This document shows positions 17,505 to 27,136 of a stretch of 64,000 nucleotides of DNA, piece after piece (position 1 is the stretch's first letter; each line of letters starts with the position of its first letter). Below the pieces are notes generated by a model. That model was not told the DNA's origin. It did not search any database and worked only from the letters and a program-made list of their open reading frames with translations. Location of the stretch: contig NZ_ATYB01000014.1 of NCBI RefSeq assembly GCF_000427465.1, positions 2,317,570 to 2,381,569 of the forward strand, given 5' to 3'. Origin of the DNA: Sinorhizobium arboris LMG 14919. Lineage in GTDB: Bacteria; Pseudomonadota; Alphaproteobacteria; Rhizobiales; Rhizobiaceae. Position numbers and translations under genes: made by a program.

Positions 17505-19148
17505 TCAACGCAACCTCCCGCAGAAAACGTCGAGGGCGGCGAGCTTGATCGCATTATCAGCGAAAGCCGGTGCAAAGCCGGGCATCGGAAGCGGCTCGGC
17601 GACGAGCGTCGTCGGGAGGTGAAACGTCTGCGGCTCCTGGGTCAGGTTGAAGACGAACAGCAGCCGCTCGCCTTCCTTTTCTCTGGTGAAGACCAGAAGG
17701 TCCTGGTTGGTGCCGAGGAAGACCATGTCTCCGTCGAGCAGCGCGGCTTGAGCCCGGCGGAATGCGAGGGTCTGGCGATAATGCTCGAGCACGGAGCCTG
17801 CCACGCCCTCCTGCGCGTCCACCGCCAGCATCCGGTGAGCGTCGCGCACCGGCAGCCAGGGGAGCCCGGCTGAAAAGCCGGCATTCATCAGCTCTCTTTC
17901 CCAGACCATCGGCGTCCGGCACCCGTCGCGTCCGGCAAAGGCGGGCCAGAAGCGGATGCCATACGGATCGCGCAGTTCTTCGAAGGCAAGCTCCGCCTCC
18001 GGCAGGCCGAGTTCCTCCCCCTGATAAAGGCAGATCGAACCGCGCAGGCTGGCGAGCAACGACATGGCAAGCTTCGCCACGCGCTCCCGGTCGGCCGCGC
18101 GCGGCGCGAAGCGACTGACATGGCGCATGACGTCGTGATTGGAGAATGCCCAGCAGACCCAGCCGTCCGTTACCGTAGACTGGAAATTCTCGATGCAGCG
18201 GCGGAAGTGACGCGCGGTGAATTCCGGCCCGAGCAGGTCGAAGGTGTAGCACATATGCAGCTTGTCGCCGCCGCTCGTATAGGCGGCAACCGTCTGCAGC
18301 GAGCGTGACCCGTCGCCAACCTCCCCCACTGTCGCGCGGCCGCCATATTCATCGAGCACCGCTCGAAAACGGCGCAGAAAACCGAGGTTCTCCGGCTGCG
18401 TCTTGTCATAGAGATGGTCCTGCATGCCGTAGGGATTGACCTCCGGCGCGTCACGGCTCGTCGCATCCGGATCCGGCACGAGCGGGGGATTGTCCCGCAA
18501 AAGCCGGTCATGGAAATAGAAATTCGCCGTATCGAGCCTGAACCCGTCGACGCCGCGGTCGAGCCAGAAGCGGACTGTCGCGAGCACCGCCTCCTGAACC
18601 TCCGGATTGTGGAAATTGAGGTCCGGCTGCGACGACAGGAAATTGTGCAGGTAATATTGCCGGCGCACCCCATCCCATTCCCAGCCCGGACCGCCGAAGA
18701 TCGAAAGCCAATTGTTCGGCGCCGTGCCGTCCGGCTTCGGGTCGGCCCACACATACCAGTCCGCCTTGGCATTGGTTCTGCTCGAACGGCTCTCGACGAA
18801 CCAGGGGTGCCGGTCCGATGTATGCGAGATCACCTGGTCGATGATCACCTTGAGTCCCAGCCGATGAGCCTCAGCCAGCATCTCGTCGAAATCGGCGAGC
18901 GTGCCGAACATCGGGTCGACGTCGCAATAATCCGAAACGTCGTAACCCATGTCCGCTTGGGGCGATGTGAAGAAGGGCGAAAGCCAGATGGCATCGGCCC
19001 CGAGCGAGGCGATGTGAGCAAGCCGCCGGGTGACGCCGCGAAGGTCGCCCATGCCGTCGCCATCCGTGTCCTGGAAGGATCGCGGATAGATCTGATAGAT
19101 CACCGCCCCGCGCCACCAGTTTTCGTTCAATCCCGATGCGGCCGGCAT
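17505..19148 (-). CDS. Alpha-glucosidase, GH13 family
   Basis: This 547-aa cytoplasmic glycoside hydrolase cleaves terminal alpha-1,4 or alpha-1,6 glucose linkages, as AglA or oligo-1,6-glucosidases do. Catalytic residues are Asp206 (GFRLDTANF), Glu276 (VGEVGDG) and Asp339 (FSNHDVMRH). The N-terminal YQIYPRSFQDTDGDGMGDL is the classic family opening. There is no signal peptide. No agl-type transporter is adjacent; its neighbour across 134 bp is a divergent sugar kinase. Confidence 0.92.
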   Translation of the reverse strand: MPAASGLNENWWRGAVIYQIYPRSFQDTDGDGMGDLRGVTRRLAHIASLGADAIWLSPFFTSPQADMGYDVSDYCDVDPMFGTLADFDEMLAEAHRLGLKVIIDQVISHTSDRHPWFVESRSSRTNAKADWYVWADPKPDGTAPNNWLSIFGGPGWEWDGVRRQYYLHNFLSSQPDLNFHNPEVQEAVLATVRFWLDRGVDGFRLDTANFYFHDRLLRDNPPLVPDPDATSRDAPEVNPYGMQDHLYDKTQPENLGFLRRFRAVLDEYGGRATVGEVGDGSRSLQTVAAYTSGGDKLHMCYTFDLLGPEFTARHFRRCIENFQSTVTDGWVCWAFSNHDVMRHVSRFAPRAADRERVAKLAMSLLASLRGSICLYQGEELGLPEAELAFEELRDPYGIRFWPAFAGRDGCRTPMVWERELMNAGFSAGLPWLPVRDAHRMLAVDAQEGVAGSVLEHYRQTLAFRRAQAALLDGDMVFLGTNQDLLVFTREKEGERLLFVFNLTQEPQTFHLPTTLVAEPLPMPGFAPAFADNAIKLAALDVFCGRLR

Positions 19149-19282
19149 GCGCAGTTCTCCACGATTGGTTTAGCAATGCCAGATTTATCTTCACCTCCTC
19201 TTCGAGTAAACGCCGCCGTCAACATTCGCTTGCTCGTGCGGCGACATGCGCTTAATTCGGATCAGCGGAAAGGGAGGACTGA

Positions 19283-20200
19283 ATGGCGGGGAAACTGCTT
19301 TCGATCGGCGAATGCATGGTTGAGCTCATGCAGGCGGAGGGTGACATGCTGCGCAAGGGCTATGCCGGAGACACCTTCAACACCGCCTACTACGCCCGGC
19401 TCTTCCTACCCGCGGACTGGACGGTCGATTATTTCACGGCCGTTGGAACCGACACCGTTTCGGGCGAATTGCTGGCCTTCATCGAGAGCACCGGCGTCGG
19501 CACGGCGCACATCCGCAAGATCGAAGGCCGGACGCCGGGCCTCTATATGATCCACCTCAAGAACGGCGAGCGCAGCTTCTCCTACTGGCGCTCAGCTTCC
19601 GCGGCGAAGCTGCTCGCCGACGATCCCGATCGGCTCCGGGCGGCGATCGAGGCCGCGAATATCGTGTTCTTCTCGGGGATCACCCTGGCGATCCTGTCGC
19701 CGGACGCGGCAGAGACGTTGCTTGCGGAGCTTCGGAGGGCGAAAGCGGGCGGGCAGCAGGTCGTCTTCGACCCGAACATCCGGCCGCGGCTTTGGGACGA
19801 CGCCGCACGGATGCGCGCGACGATCGAAGCCGGTGCGCGGGCGGCAACCATGGTGATGCCGAGCTTCGATGACGAGGCGACGCATTTCGGTGATGCATCC
19901 GTGGAAGCGACGATCGAGCGCTATCGGGCACTGGGCGCCCAAAGCGTTGCGGTCAAGGACGGCGCGAACGGCGTGACGCTCTGCATTGCCGGCAAGGAGC
20001 GTGTTCACGTTCCCGCCTCGCGGGTTGACAGGGTCGTCGACACGACCAGCGCCGGTGACAGCTTCAATGGCTCCTTCCTCGCCCGGCTTGCCAGCGGCGA
20101 CAGCCCCACCGATGCCGCGGCCTTCGCCGCCCGTATCGCGGCCGCCGTGATCGGGCACCATGGGGCGCTGATCGGACGGGACAAGCTGCCCCGGGGTTGA
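19283..20200 (+). CDS. kdgK: 2-dehydro-3-deoxygluconokinase (PfkB family)
   Basis: A 305-aa ribokinase-fold kinase expected to phosphorylate KDG at the entry of the Entner-Doudoroff pathway. The C-terminal PfkB signature DTTSAGDSFNG contains the catalytic base Asp259. The start GECMVELMQ and the substrate segment YAGDTFNTAYYA are typical of KdgK. A strong GGGAGGACTGA ribosome site precedes the ATG. Other sugar specificity cannot be excluded from sequence alone. Confidence 0.85.
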   Translation: MAGKLLSIGECMVELMQAEGDMLRKGYAGDTFNTAYYARLFLPADWTVDYFTAVGTDTVSGELLAFIESTGVGTAHIRKIEGRTPGLYMIHLKNGERSFSYWRSASAAKLLADDPDRLRAAIEAANIVFFSGITLAILSPDAAETLLAELRRAKAGGQQVVFDPNIRPRLWDDAARMRATIEAGARAATMVMPSFDDEATHFGDASVEATIERYRALGAQSVAVKDGANGVTLCIAGKERVHVPASRVDRVVDTTSAGDSFNGSFLARLASGDSPTDAAAFAARIAAAVIGHHGALIGRDKLPRG

Positions 20201-20217
20201 GGCGCGAAGCGGGTTCC

Positions 20218-20985
20218 CTATGCGCTTTGTGGCACTGCTTCCCGCCGGAATCCCTTGCTCGCGACCATCAGGTTGCGCGTATAATCCTCCGCGATGCGGC
20301 CGGCCACCAGGTCGGCCGAGCTCAGCCGCTCCACCACGCGGCCGTTCTGCATGACCGCGAGCCGATCACACATATGGGTGACGACGCCAAGGTCGTGGCT
20401 CACCATGATGAAGGTCAGCTTGCGGTCGCGCCGCACCTCTTCGAGGAGGTTCAGCACTTCCGCCTGCACCGACGCGTCGAGTGCCGAGGTCGGCTCGTCG
20501 AGCAACAGGATCGAGGGCTCCAGGATAAGGGCGCGTGCGATGGCGATGCGCTGGCGCTGACCACCGGAGAGCTGATGCGGGTAGCGGAAGCGGAAACCGG
20601 AACCGAGGCCCACTTCGTCCAGCGCCTTCAGGATACGGCGTTCGCCGTCGCCGATGCCGTGGACCGCCAGAGGCTCCATCAGCTGCCGGTCGACCGTCTG
20701 GCGCGGATGGAGCGAACCGTAGGGGTCCTGGAACACCATTTGCACCGCACGGTAAAAAGCCTTGTCGCGACGCGTGCCTCGAACCTCTCGGCCCGCTATC
20801 CGGATCGTTCCGCCGCTTGCCTGAGCGAGGCCGGCTATTGCGCGCAGCAGCGTCGACTTTCCCGAGCCGGATTCGCCGACGAGACCGAAGGACTCGCCCG
20901 CCGCGACACCCACGCTCACGGCATCGAGCGCCTTGAACTCGTCGAAGGCGACACTCAGATTTTCAACGGATACGGCCTCGGTCAT
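20218..20985 (-). CDS. Peptide ABC transporter ATP-binding protein (DppF/OppF type)
   Basis: A 255-aa ATPase with Walker A GESGSGKST, signature [10 protein letters not shown] and Walker B ILLLDEPTSALD. It is the last gene of the peptide import operon. The ATG at 20985 overlaps the stop of the preceding ATPase gene (ATGA); a GTG three codons upstream is less likely. It pairs with the DppD-type subunit as the heterodimeric motor. It lacks the C-terminal Cys-cluster extension of some OppF proteins. Confidence 0.92.
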   Translation of the reverse strand: MTEAVSVENLSVAFDEFKALDAVSVGVAAGESFGLVGESGSGKSTLLRAIAGLAQASGGTIRIAGREVRGTRRDKAFYRAVQMVFQDPYGSLHPRQTVDRQLMEPLAVHGIGDGERRILKALDEVGLGSGFRFRYPHQLSGGQRQRIAIARALILEPSILLLDEPTSALDASVQAEVLNLLEEVRRDRKLTFIMVSHDLGVVTHMCDRLAVMQNGRVVERLSSADLVAGRIAEDYTRNLMVASKGFRREAVPQSA

Positions 20986-21815
20986 AGCGCCCACTCCGGT
21001 TTGCGGTCGAGCACCGGCAAGGGATGGCGATCCGCCCCGATCACCGGCATGCAGTTCAGGAGACCTTGGGTATAAGGATGCTTTGCATTGCCGAGTTCCG
21101 ACGCGGCGATCTCCTCGACGATCCTGCCCGCATACATCACGAGAACGCGGTCGCAGAAGGACGAAACGAGGCGCAGGTCGTGCGAGACGAAGATCAGCCC
21201 CATGCCGCGCTCAGCCACCAGCTTGTCGAGGATCGAGAGGACTTCGAGCTGAACCGTTACGTCAAGCGCCGAGGTCGGTTCGTCGGCGATCAGGAGCTCC
21301 GGCCCGGCAACCAGCATCATCGCGATCATCGCCCGCTGCCCCATGCCGCCCGAGACCTCGTGCGGATAAAGATCGAAGACGCGCGAAGCATCGCGGATCT
21401 GCACTGCCGCGAGCATGTCGAGCGCCCTCTCCCGCGCTTCCGCGCGGCCGACCTTCTCGTGTCGCCTCAACGTCTCGACGATCTGCCGCCCGATGCTCAT
21501 CACCGGGTTCAGGGAATATTTCGGATCCTGCAGGATCATGGCGATGCGCTTTCCGCGCAGGTCCCGCCGAAGCTTCGGAGGCGCCGAAAGAAGGTCGATT
21601 CCGTCGAAGGCAAGCGTCTTCGCCGTCACTTCCGCGTGCGCCGGCGTCAGCCCCATGATGGCGCGGCCCGTCTGCGACTTTCCGGAGCCGCTCTCACCGA
21701 CGATGCCGAGACGTTCACGCCCGAGAGTGAACGAAACGCCGCGGACGGCCTCGACAACCCCGGTGCGTGTCGGAAACCGGACCCGGAGGTCGTCCACGGT
21801 CAGAAGCGCGCTCAT
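20982..21815 (-). CDS. Peptide ABC transporter ATP-binding protein (DppD/OppD type)
   Basis: A 277-aa ATPase with Walker A GESGSGKSQT, signature SGGMGQRAMI and Walker B LLIADEPTSALD. The C-terminal oligopeptide region HPYTQGLLNCMP is diagnostic for DppD/OppD proteins. The open frame continues far upstream through the permease genes, but the ATG at 21815 overlaps the permease stop (ATGA) and starts MSALLTVDDL as the family does. Confidence 0.93.
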   Translation of the reverse strand: MSALLTVDDLRVRFPTRTGVVEAVRGVSFTLGRERLGIVGESGSGKSQTGRAIMGLTPAHAEVTAKTLAFDGIDLLSAPPKLRRDLRGKRIAMILQDPKYSLNPVMSIGRQIVETLRRHEKVGRAEARERALDMLAAVQIRDASRVFDLYPHEVSGGMGQRAMIAMMLVAGPELLIADEPTSALDVTVQLEVLSILDKLVAERGMGLIFVSHDLRLVSSFCDRVLVMYAGRIVEEIAASELGNAKHPYTQGLLNCMPVIGADRHPLPVLDRKPEWAL

Positions 21816-22744
21816 TGGCCGCTCTCCCGCGGATCGAGCGCATCGCGCAGGCCGTCGCCGAGCAGGTTGAAACCGAGACTGACGATCAGGATGGCAATGC
21901 CGGGCATGGTCGCCACCCACCACTGATCGAGGATGAAGCGGCGGCCGGAGGCGATCATGGCGCCCCATTCCGGCAGCGGCGGCTGCGCGCCGAGCCCGAG
22001 GAAGCCGAGACCTGCCGCCGTCAGGATGATGCCGGCCATGTCGAGCGTCACGCGCACGATCAGGGATGACATGCACATGGGCATGACATGGCGGAAGACG
22101 ATGCGCAAGGGCGAGGCGCCCATCAGCCTGACCGCGGCTATATAATCGGAATTGCGCACCGTCAGCGTCTCGGCGCGGGCGATGCGGGCATAGGGAGGCC
22201 AGGAGGTGATAGCGATCGCGATGACGGCATTTTCGATCCCCGGCCCGAGCGCCGCGACGAAGGCGAGCGCGAGCACGAGCTTCGGAAAGGCGAGGAAGAT
22301 ATCGGTGATGCGCATGAGGACCGCGTCGATCCAGCCGCCGGCATAACCCGCGACAGCGCCGACGATCAGCCCCACCGGGGCCGCTATGATCGCGACGAGG
22401 AGAACGACGAGGAGCGTCAGCCGCGAACCGTGAATCAGCCGGGAGAGAATATCTCGGCCCTGATCGTCCGTGCCGAGCAGATAGCCTTCGCTGCCGGGCG
22501 GCAGAAGCCGCGCGCCGGCAAGGTTTCCGATGACCGGAGAGTGAGGCGCCAGCGCATCGGCGAAGATCGCAACGAATACGAGCATCAGCAGGATGCAAAG
22601 GCCGAGCACCGCAAGCCGGTTGGCGGAGAAACGCCGCCAGGTCATATAGGCGCGGCCGAGCCGGGCCTGGGTCCGCGACTGCGGGCGATCGGAAAGCAGC
22701 CATTCGCGGCGCGTTATCGGGCGTGTTTCGGTGGCAAGGCTCAT
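21812..22744 (-). CDS. Peptide ABC transporter permease (DppC type)
   Basis: A 310-aa inner-membrane protein with the N-terminal OppC extension (WRRFSANRLAVLGLCI) and about six membrane segments. The cytoplasmic coupling loop around AAVRLMGASPLRIVFRHVMP contacts the ATPases. It overlaps both neighbouring genes by four bases. Confidence 0.93.
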   Translation of the reverse strand: MSLATETRPITRREWLLSDRPQSRTQARLGRAYMTWRRFSANRLAVLGLCILLMLVFVAIFADALAPHSPVIGNLAGARLLPPGSEGYLLGTDDQGRDILSRLIHGSRLTLLVVLLVAIIAAPVGLIVGAVAGYAGGWIDAVLMRITDIFLAFPKLVLALAFVAALGPGIENAVIAIAITSWPPYARIARAETLTVRNSDYIAAVRLMGASPLRIVFRHVMPMCMSSLIVRVTLDMAGIILTAAGLGFLGLGAQPPLPEWGAMIASGRRFILDQWWVATMPGIAILIVSLGFNLLGDGLRDALDPRESGQ

Positions 22745-23802
22745 CGGGCGCGCGTCCTCGGGTCAAGCGTCCGGTAGAGAAGGTCGGACAGGAGATTGAT
22801 GCCGATGAAGACCGATCCGATGATGATCGTGCCGCCGAGAACAGCATTCATGTCGGCATTCTGCAGCGAATTGGTGATGTAGAGGCCGAGTCCCGGCCAG
22901 GCGAATACGGTCTCCGTCAGGACCGAGCCTTCGAGCAGGCCGGCATAGGAAAGCGCGATCACCGTCACCAGCGGCACCGCCGCATTGCGCAGCGCGTGCG
23001 TCCATATGATCCGCGCCTCCGAAAGTCCCTTGGCTCGCGCCGCAACGATATATTCCTGCTGCAGCTCGTTCAGCATGAAGCTGCGGGTCATGCGGCTGAT
23101 ATAGGCGAGCGAGAAATAGCCGAGCAGCGAAGCCGGCAGGATGATGTGCCGGAAGACGTCGCGGAAAACGTCCCACTGGCCCTGCCAGGCCGAATCGAGA
23201 AGGTAGAAACCGGTGACCGGCGTGAAGCTGTATTCATAGACGATGTCGATGCGTCCCGGATAGGCGACCCATTGGAGCCTTGCATAGAAGACGAGCAGCG
23301 CAAGCAGTGCCAGCCAGAAGATCGGCACCGAATAACCGACGAGACCGATGACGCGGACGATCTGGTCGGCGATGCTGCCGCGCTTGACCGCGGCGAGGAC
23401 GCCGAGCGGCACGCCGATGAATGCACCGATCAGCGTTCCGAGGGTCGCGAGTTCCATGGTCGCAGGAAAAACGCGGCGGATATCCGCCATGACCGGATTG
23501 GTCGTCAGCACCGAAGTACCGAAATCGCCGGTGAATGCTTGCCGGCAGTAGATGAAGAACTGCTGGTAGAGCGGCAGGTTTAGCCCCATCGCCTCGCGCG
23601 TGCGTTCCACGACATGATTCGGGGCCCGGTCGCCGAGGACGGCGAGCACCGGATCGATCGGGATGACGCGGCCGATGAAGAAGGTAACGGCGAGAAGGCC
23701 GAGATAGGTGGTTGCCACGACGAAGAGAAACTGCAGTACCGCGACAAACGCCTTCCGGGAACGGGCGCGCCGGCGCCCGCTCATGGGTTCAATTCCGCTC
23801 AT
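22741..23802 (-). CDS. Peptide ABC transporter permease (DppB type)
   Basis: A 353-aa inner-membrane permease. It has a long first periplasmic loop (residues about 50-105) and the coupling loop ARAKGLSEARIIWTHALRNA, both typical of DppB. The ATG at 23802 is used. A TTG two codons upstream and an ATG at 23784 are alternatives; none has a strong ribosome site. It lies 23 bp downstream of the binding-protein gene. Confidence 0.92.
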   Translation of the reverse strand: MSGIEPMSGRRRARSRKAFVAVLQFLFVVATTYLGLLAVTFFIGRVIPIDPVLAVLGDRAPNHVVERTREAMGLNLPLYQQFFIYCRQAFTGDFGTSVLTTNPVMADIRRVFPATMELATLGTLIGAFIGVPLGVLAAVKRGSIADQIVRVIGLVGYSVPIFWLALLALLVFYARLQWVAYPGRIDIVYEYSFTPVTGFYLLDSAWQGQWDVFRDVFRHIILPASLLGYFSLAYISRMTRSFMLNELQQEYIVAARAKGLSEARIIWTHALRNAAVPLVTVIALSYAGLLEGSVLTETVFAWPGLGLYITNSLQNADMNAVLGGTIIIGSVFIGINLLSDLLYRTLDPRTRAR

Positions 23803-23825
23803 GCTCAAGGGAATGGTCCTTTCGA

Positions 23826-25466
23826 CTATTCCTTGGAAACGTTCCAGACGTAGTTGGTATCGAAGCTCGGTCCGAGCTTGAAGCCCTGGAGGTTGCCGCG
23901 AAGCCCGGCGACCTCCGTCTGCTGGAAGATGACGACGAACGGACTATTCTCGAGAACCGTTGTCTGCAGTTCCTTGTAAATTTCCGCGCGCTTGGCGCTG
24001 TCGCGTTCGAGGAGCGCGTCCTTGGTCTTCTTGCTGAGTTCCGGAACATCCCAGGCGTTGCGCCAGGCAAGCGTCTTGTTCGTGCCTTCGTCCGAGTTGT
24101 CCGGATTGTTGGTGAAAGTATCGGCATTCGAGTGCGGATCGAAATAATCCATGCCCCACTGACCGATATACATATCGTGGTTGCGGGCGCGGTACTTGGT
24201 CAGCGTCTGCTTGCCGTCACCCGGGATGATTTCGAGCTTCACGCCCGCCTGCCCCAGCGTCTGCTGAAAGGATTCGGCAATGCCTGTGACCGGCTGCGTG
24301 TTGCGCACATCCATCGTGACCGTAAAGCCGTCCGGATAGCCGGCCTTCGCCAGCAGTTCCTTCGCCTTGGCAACGTCGAACGTATAGGGGTTCTCGTTGA
24401 GGGCGCCGAGGACGCCCTTCGGCAGGAAGCTCTGATGAATCTCGCCGATGCCCTTGATCAGCGTCGAACCGATCGCGTCATAGTCGACGAGATACTTGAA
24501 GGCCTGCTGAACCTCTGGCTTTGCGAGCTTCTCGTTCTTCTGATTGAGGCTGATGTAGTAGACCGTTCCTTTCGGAGCGCTCGCTGTCGCCAGATCGGCA
24601 TTCTTGCCAACTGCCTCATAGTCGCCCGGCTCCAGGTTCCGCGCCACATCGATATCGCCGGCTTCGAGCGCGAGCCGCTGGCCGGAGCTCTCCTTCATGT
24701 GGCGGTAGATGACGCGGGCGAGTTTTGCCGGTTCGCCGTAGTAGTTTTCGTTGCGCTCCAGGACCACGACTTCATTCGCGCGCCATTCGCGCAGCTTGAA
24801 GGGACCCGAGCCGGCGTAACCGGTCTTCAGCCACTCGTTGCCGAAGTCGTTGTCATATTTGTACTCTTCGCTCGGCGTCACGGATTTCACGTGTTCGAGA
24901 ACGAGCTTCTTGTCTACGACCGAAGCAACCGTCGCCGTCAGGCAGTTCAGGACGAAGCTCGGCGAATAGGGCTGATCGACGGTGAAGACGAAGGTCTCGG
25001 CATCGGCGGCCTTCGCCCTTTCCGTGACATTGTCGCCGGTAAGGCCGAACTGCGTGAGGATGAAGGCCGGGCTCTTGTCGAGCTTGACGGCGCGTTCGAA
25101 CGAATAGGAGACGTCCTCGGCAGTGATCGGGTTGCCGGAGGCGAATTTCATGCCGGACTTGAGCTTGAACGTATAGGTGAGGCCATCATCGGAGACCGTC
25201 CAGCTTTCGGCGAGATCGCCGACGACTTTGGACGTGTCGTTGAGATCGAGCCGGACGAGCAGGCTGTAGGTATTGCTGGTCATCTCGGCGGTCGAAAGCT
25301 CAAAGGCTTCGCCCGGGTCCATGGTGATGATGTCGTCGAACGCGAAGCCCTCGACCAGCGTATCCTTCGGAGTTTCCGCGAAGGCCGGCTGGGCCGCGCC
25401 CATCGCCAAGGCGAGGGCCGCCGAGGCGGCAAGAACTCGAAAACGTCCGTTGAGCTTGTGCATCAT
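23826..25466 (-). CDS. Peptide ABC transporter, periplasmic binding protein (SBP_bac_5)
   Basis: A 546-aa cluster-5 binding protein. The signal peptide ends near QPAFA-ETPK at about residue 30. The mature protein has the family's opening (ITMDPGEAFE) and the GFTVTMDVRNTQP region. The open frame runs 35 codons further upstream, but two adjacent ATG codons (25466, 25463) follow GGGAAG and start the signal peptide. Dipeptide import is suggested by the dipeptidase gene 50 bp upstream in the same operon. Confidence 0.92.
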   Translation of the reverse strand: MMHKLNGRFRVLAASAALALAMGAAQPAFAETPKDTLVEGFAFDDIITMDPGEAFELSTAEMTSNTYSLLVRLDLNDTSKVVGDLAESWTVSDDGLTYTFKLKSGMKFASGNPITAEDVSYSFERAVKLDKSPAFILTQFGLTGDNVTERAKAADAETFVFTVDQPYSPSFVLNCLTATVASVVDKKLVLEHVKSVTPSEEYKYDNDFGNEWLKTGYAGSGPFKLREWRANEVVVLERNENYYGEPAKLARVIYRHMKESSGQRLALEAGDIDVARNLEPGDYEAVGKNADLATASAPKGTVYYISLNQKNEKLAKPEVQQAFKYLVDYDAIGSTLIKGIGEIHQSFLPKGVLGALNENPYTFDVAKAKELLAKAGYPDGFTVTMDVRNTQPVTGIAESFQQTLGQAGVKLEIIPGDGKQTLTKYRARNHDMYIGQWGMDYFDPHSNADTFTNNPDNSDEGTNKTLAWRNAWDVPELSKKTKDALLERDSAKRAEIYKELQTTVLENSPFVVIFQQTEVAGLRGNLQGFKLGPSFDTNYVWNVSKE

Positions 25467-25516
25467 ATTGCGCTTCCCTCTTTTTTTAACCCTTCTCGGG
25501 CTCTTCTTCATGATTG

Positions 25517-26572
25517 TCAGGCAGGCTCGTGCCATGCCTGCCCCAGAACTCTCAGCCAGTTCTCCCGGCATATTTTCGCCAGTTCGGCGTCACCATATCC
25601 GGCGTCCTCCAGCGCGGCAACGAGGTTCTGATTTCCCGCTGCATCGGCGATTTCCTCGGGGATGGTCGCTCCGTCGAAATCCGATCCGAGCGCCACGCAG
25701 TCGATACCCATGCGCTCGACCAGATAGTCGACGTGGCGCACCATGTCGGAAAGCGGCGTCGCTGCGTTCTCCTGCCCGTCGGGGCGCAGCATCGTCGTCG
25801 CATAGTTGAGGCCAACGAGGCCACCGCTCTCGCCTATGGCATCGAGTTGTTTGTCGGTCAGATTGCGCGCGACCGGCGTCAGCGCATGAACATTGGAGTG
25901 GCTGGCGACAAGGGGCTGGTCGGTCGTCCTCGCCACGTCCCAGAAGCCCTTTTCCGTGATGTGCGCGAGATCGATCAGAATGCCGAGCCGATTGCAGGCG
26001 CGCACGAGTTCGAAGCCGGCTTCGGTAAGACCCGGTCCCGTATCGGGCGATGCCGGATAGGCGAAGGGCACGCCATGCCCGAACACGTTGTGACGGCTCC
26101 ACACGGGGCCAAGCGAGCGAAGTCCAGCGGCGTGAAATGTCTCGAGCGCCGTGAGGTCAGGCCCGATGGCTTCGCAGCCCTCCATATGCAGGACGGCAGC
26201 AAAGACGCCGTTCGCCATCGCCGCACGTATCTCGCCAACCGAGCGGCAAAGCCGCCAGGTGCCGGCGCGGTCGAGCTTGATCGCAATGTCGGCGAGCTCC
26301 ATGGCGGTCGCGAGCGAGGGCAAGTGGTCAAGCGGCGCGGCCATGGGCGTCCTATAATGGCCGTTCTCGTCCGGTGTCTTGAGCACCAGATCGCCGGACG
26401 GCACGTAAATCGCACACAGGCCGCCCGCGAGACCGCCTGCCCTGGCGCGCGCCGCATCGATGTGGCCCTTGTCGGTTCCCTCCGAAAACTCAGCCACAGG
26501 GTCTGCACCGCCGCGTGCATGTTGCCAAAGGCGCAAAAGCACATCGTTATGGCCGTCGAAAACCGCCTGCAT
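25517..26572 (-). CDS. Renal-type membrane dipeptidase homologue (M19)
   Basis: This 351-aa zinc dipeptidase hydrolyses dipeptides, in some relatives D-amino-acid-containing ones. Metal ligands are visible in FDGHNDVLL (His8, Asp10), LHMEGCE, IDLAHITE and VASHSNVH. It is the first gene of the operon that encodes the peptide importer, so imported dipeptides can be cleaved at once. ATG 26572 is used. A TTG at 26578 has better spacing from an AAGGA motif and could be the true start. No signal peptide is visible, so it acts in the cytoplasm. Confidence 0.93.
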   Translation of the reverse strand: MQAVFDGHNDVLLRLWQHARGGADPVAEFSEGTDKGHIDAARARAGGLAGGLCAIYVPSGDLVLKTPDENGHYRTPMAAPLDHLPSLATAMELADIAIKLDRAGTWRLCRSVGEIRAAMANGVFAAVLHMEGCEAIGPDLTALETFHAAGLRSLGPVWSRHNVFGHGVPFAYPASPDTGPGLTEAGFELVRACNRLGILIDLAHITEKGFWDVARTTDQPLVASHSNVHALTPVARNLTDKQLDAIGESGGLVGLNYATTMLRPDGQENAATPLSDMVRHVDYLVERMGIDCVALGSDFDGATIPEEIADAAGNQNLVAALEDAGYGDAELAKICRENWLRVLGQAWHEPA

Positions 26573-26652
26573 GCCCAAATATTCCTTCGTTATCAGGGGG
26601 ATCGGATTGGGACACCGCCATGTCGCGTCCGGACAGAGGCGAGCGCGATGCT

Positions 26653-26677
26653 ATTGAAATGGATCGCGCATTTCAAT
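26653..26677. promoter_or_regulatory. Palindrome upstream of the dipeptide operon, candidate operator
   Basis: ATTGAAATG and CATTTCAAT form a perfect 9-bp inverted repeat around GATCGCG, about 80 bp before the dipeptidase start. A third similar half-site (AATTTCAG) follows at 26689. Its position fits an operator; the regulator is unknown. Confidence 0.5.
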
Positions 26678-26748
26678 GAATATCCGGGAATTTCAGTGGA
26701 TAGACTGTAGCGAAAACTTGCTGGGGAGCCGCCAACGTCTTGGCGCCA

Positions 26749-27090
26749 TCAATGGAACGTAGACTTCGAGAACAGATTGAGCACCAGCACGCCGGCGATG
26801 ATGAGGGCCAGCCCTAGAATGGCCGGCAGATCGAGCTTCTGACCGAAGACCACGTAGCCGGCAATCGAGATCAGTACGATGCCGAGGCCGCTCCAGAGCG
26901 CATAGGCAATGCCGACCGGGATATATCGGAGCGCATAGGAGAGAAAGAAGAAGGCGACCGCGTAACACAGAACCATAAGCACGGTGGGTGTGAGCCGCGT
27001 GAAATGCTGCGCTGCCTGCATGGCGGACGTGCCGAGCACTTCGAAGACGATGGCGATCACCAGGACGGCGTAAAGCGTGGCGGGGTTCAC
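26749..27090 (-). CDS. Small multidrug resistance (SMR/EmrE-type) efflux protein
   Basis: A 113-aa inner-membrane protein with four membrane helices that exports cationic drugs in exchange for protons. The essential Glu (Glu17 in AIVFEVLGTSAM) and the helix-3 motif AYALWSGLG (Trp66) are in the EmrE positions. The start is a GTG at 27090 preceded by GGAGACG; the longer frame upstream is not plausible. The TetR gene lies 46 bp upstream on the same strand, probably the same operon. Confidence 0.92.
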   Translation of the reverse strand: MNPATLYAVLVIAIVFEVLGTSAMQAAQHFTRLTPTVLMVLCYAVAFFFLSYALRYIPVGIAYALWSGLGIVLISIAGYVVFGQKLDLPAILGLALIIAGVLVLNLFSKSTFH

Positions 27091-27136
27091 GGAACGTCTC
27101 CGATCGGAGTTTTGGAACGAGGCACGGGTTGGTCCT

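Noticed and set aside
20982..22847. Apparent 621-aa fusion including the DppD-type ATPase.
   Set aside because: The upstream half is an out-of-frame reading of the DppC gene; the ATG at 21815 with ATGA overlap explains the ATPase alone.
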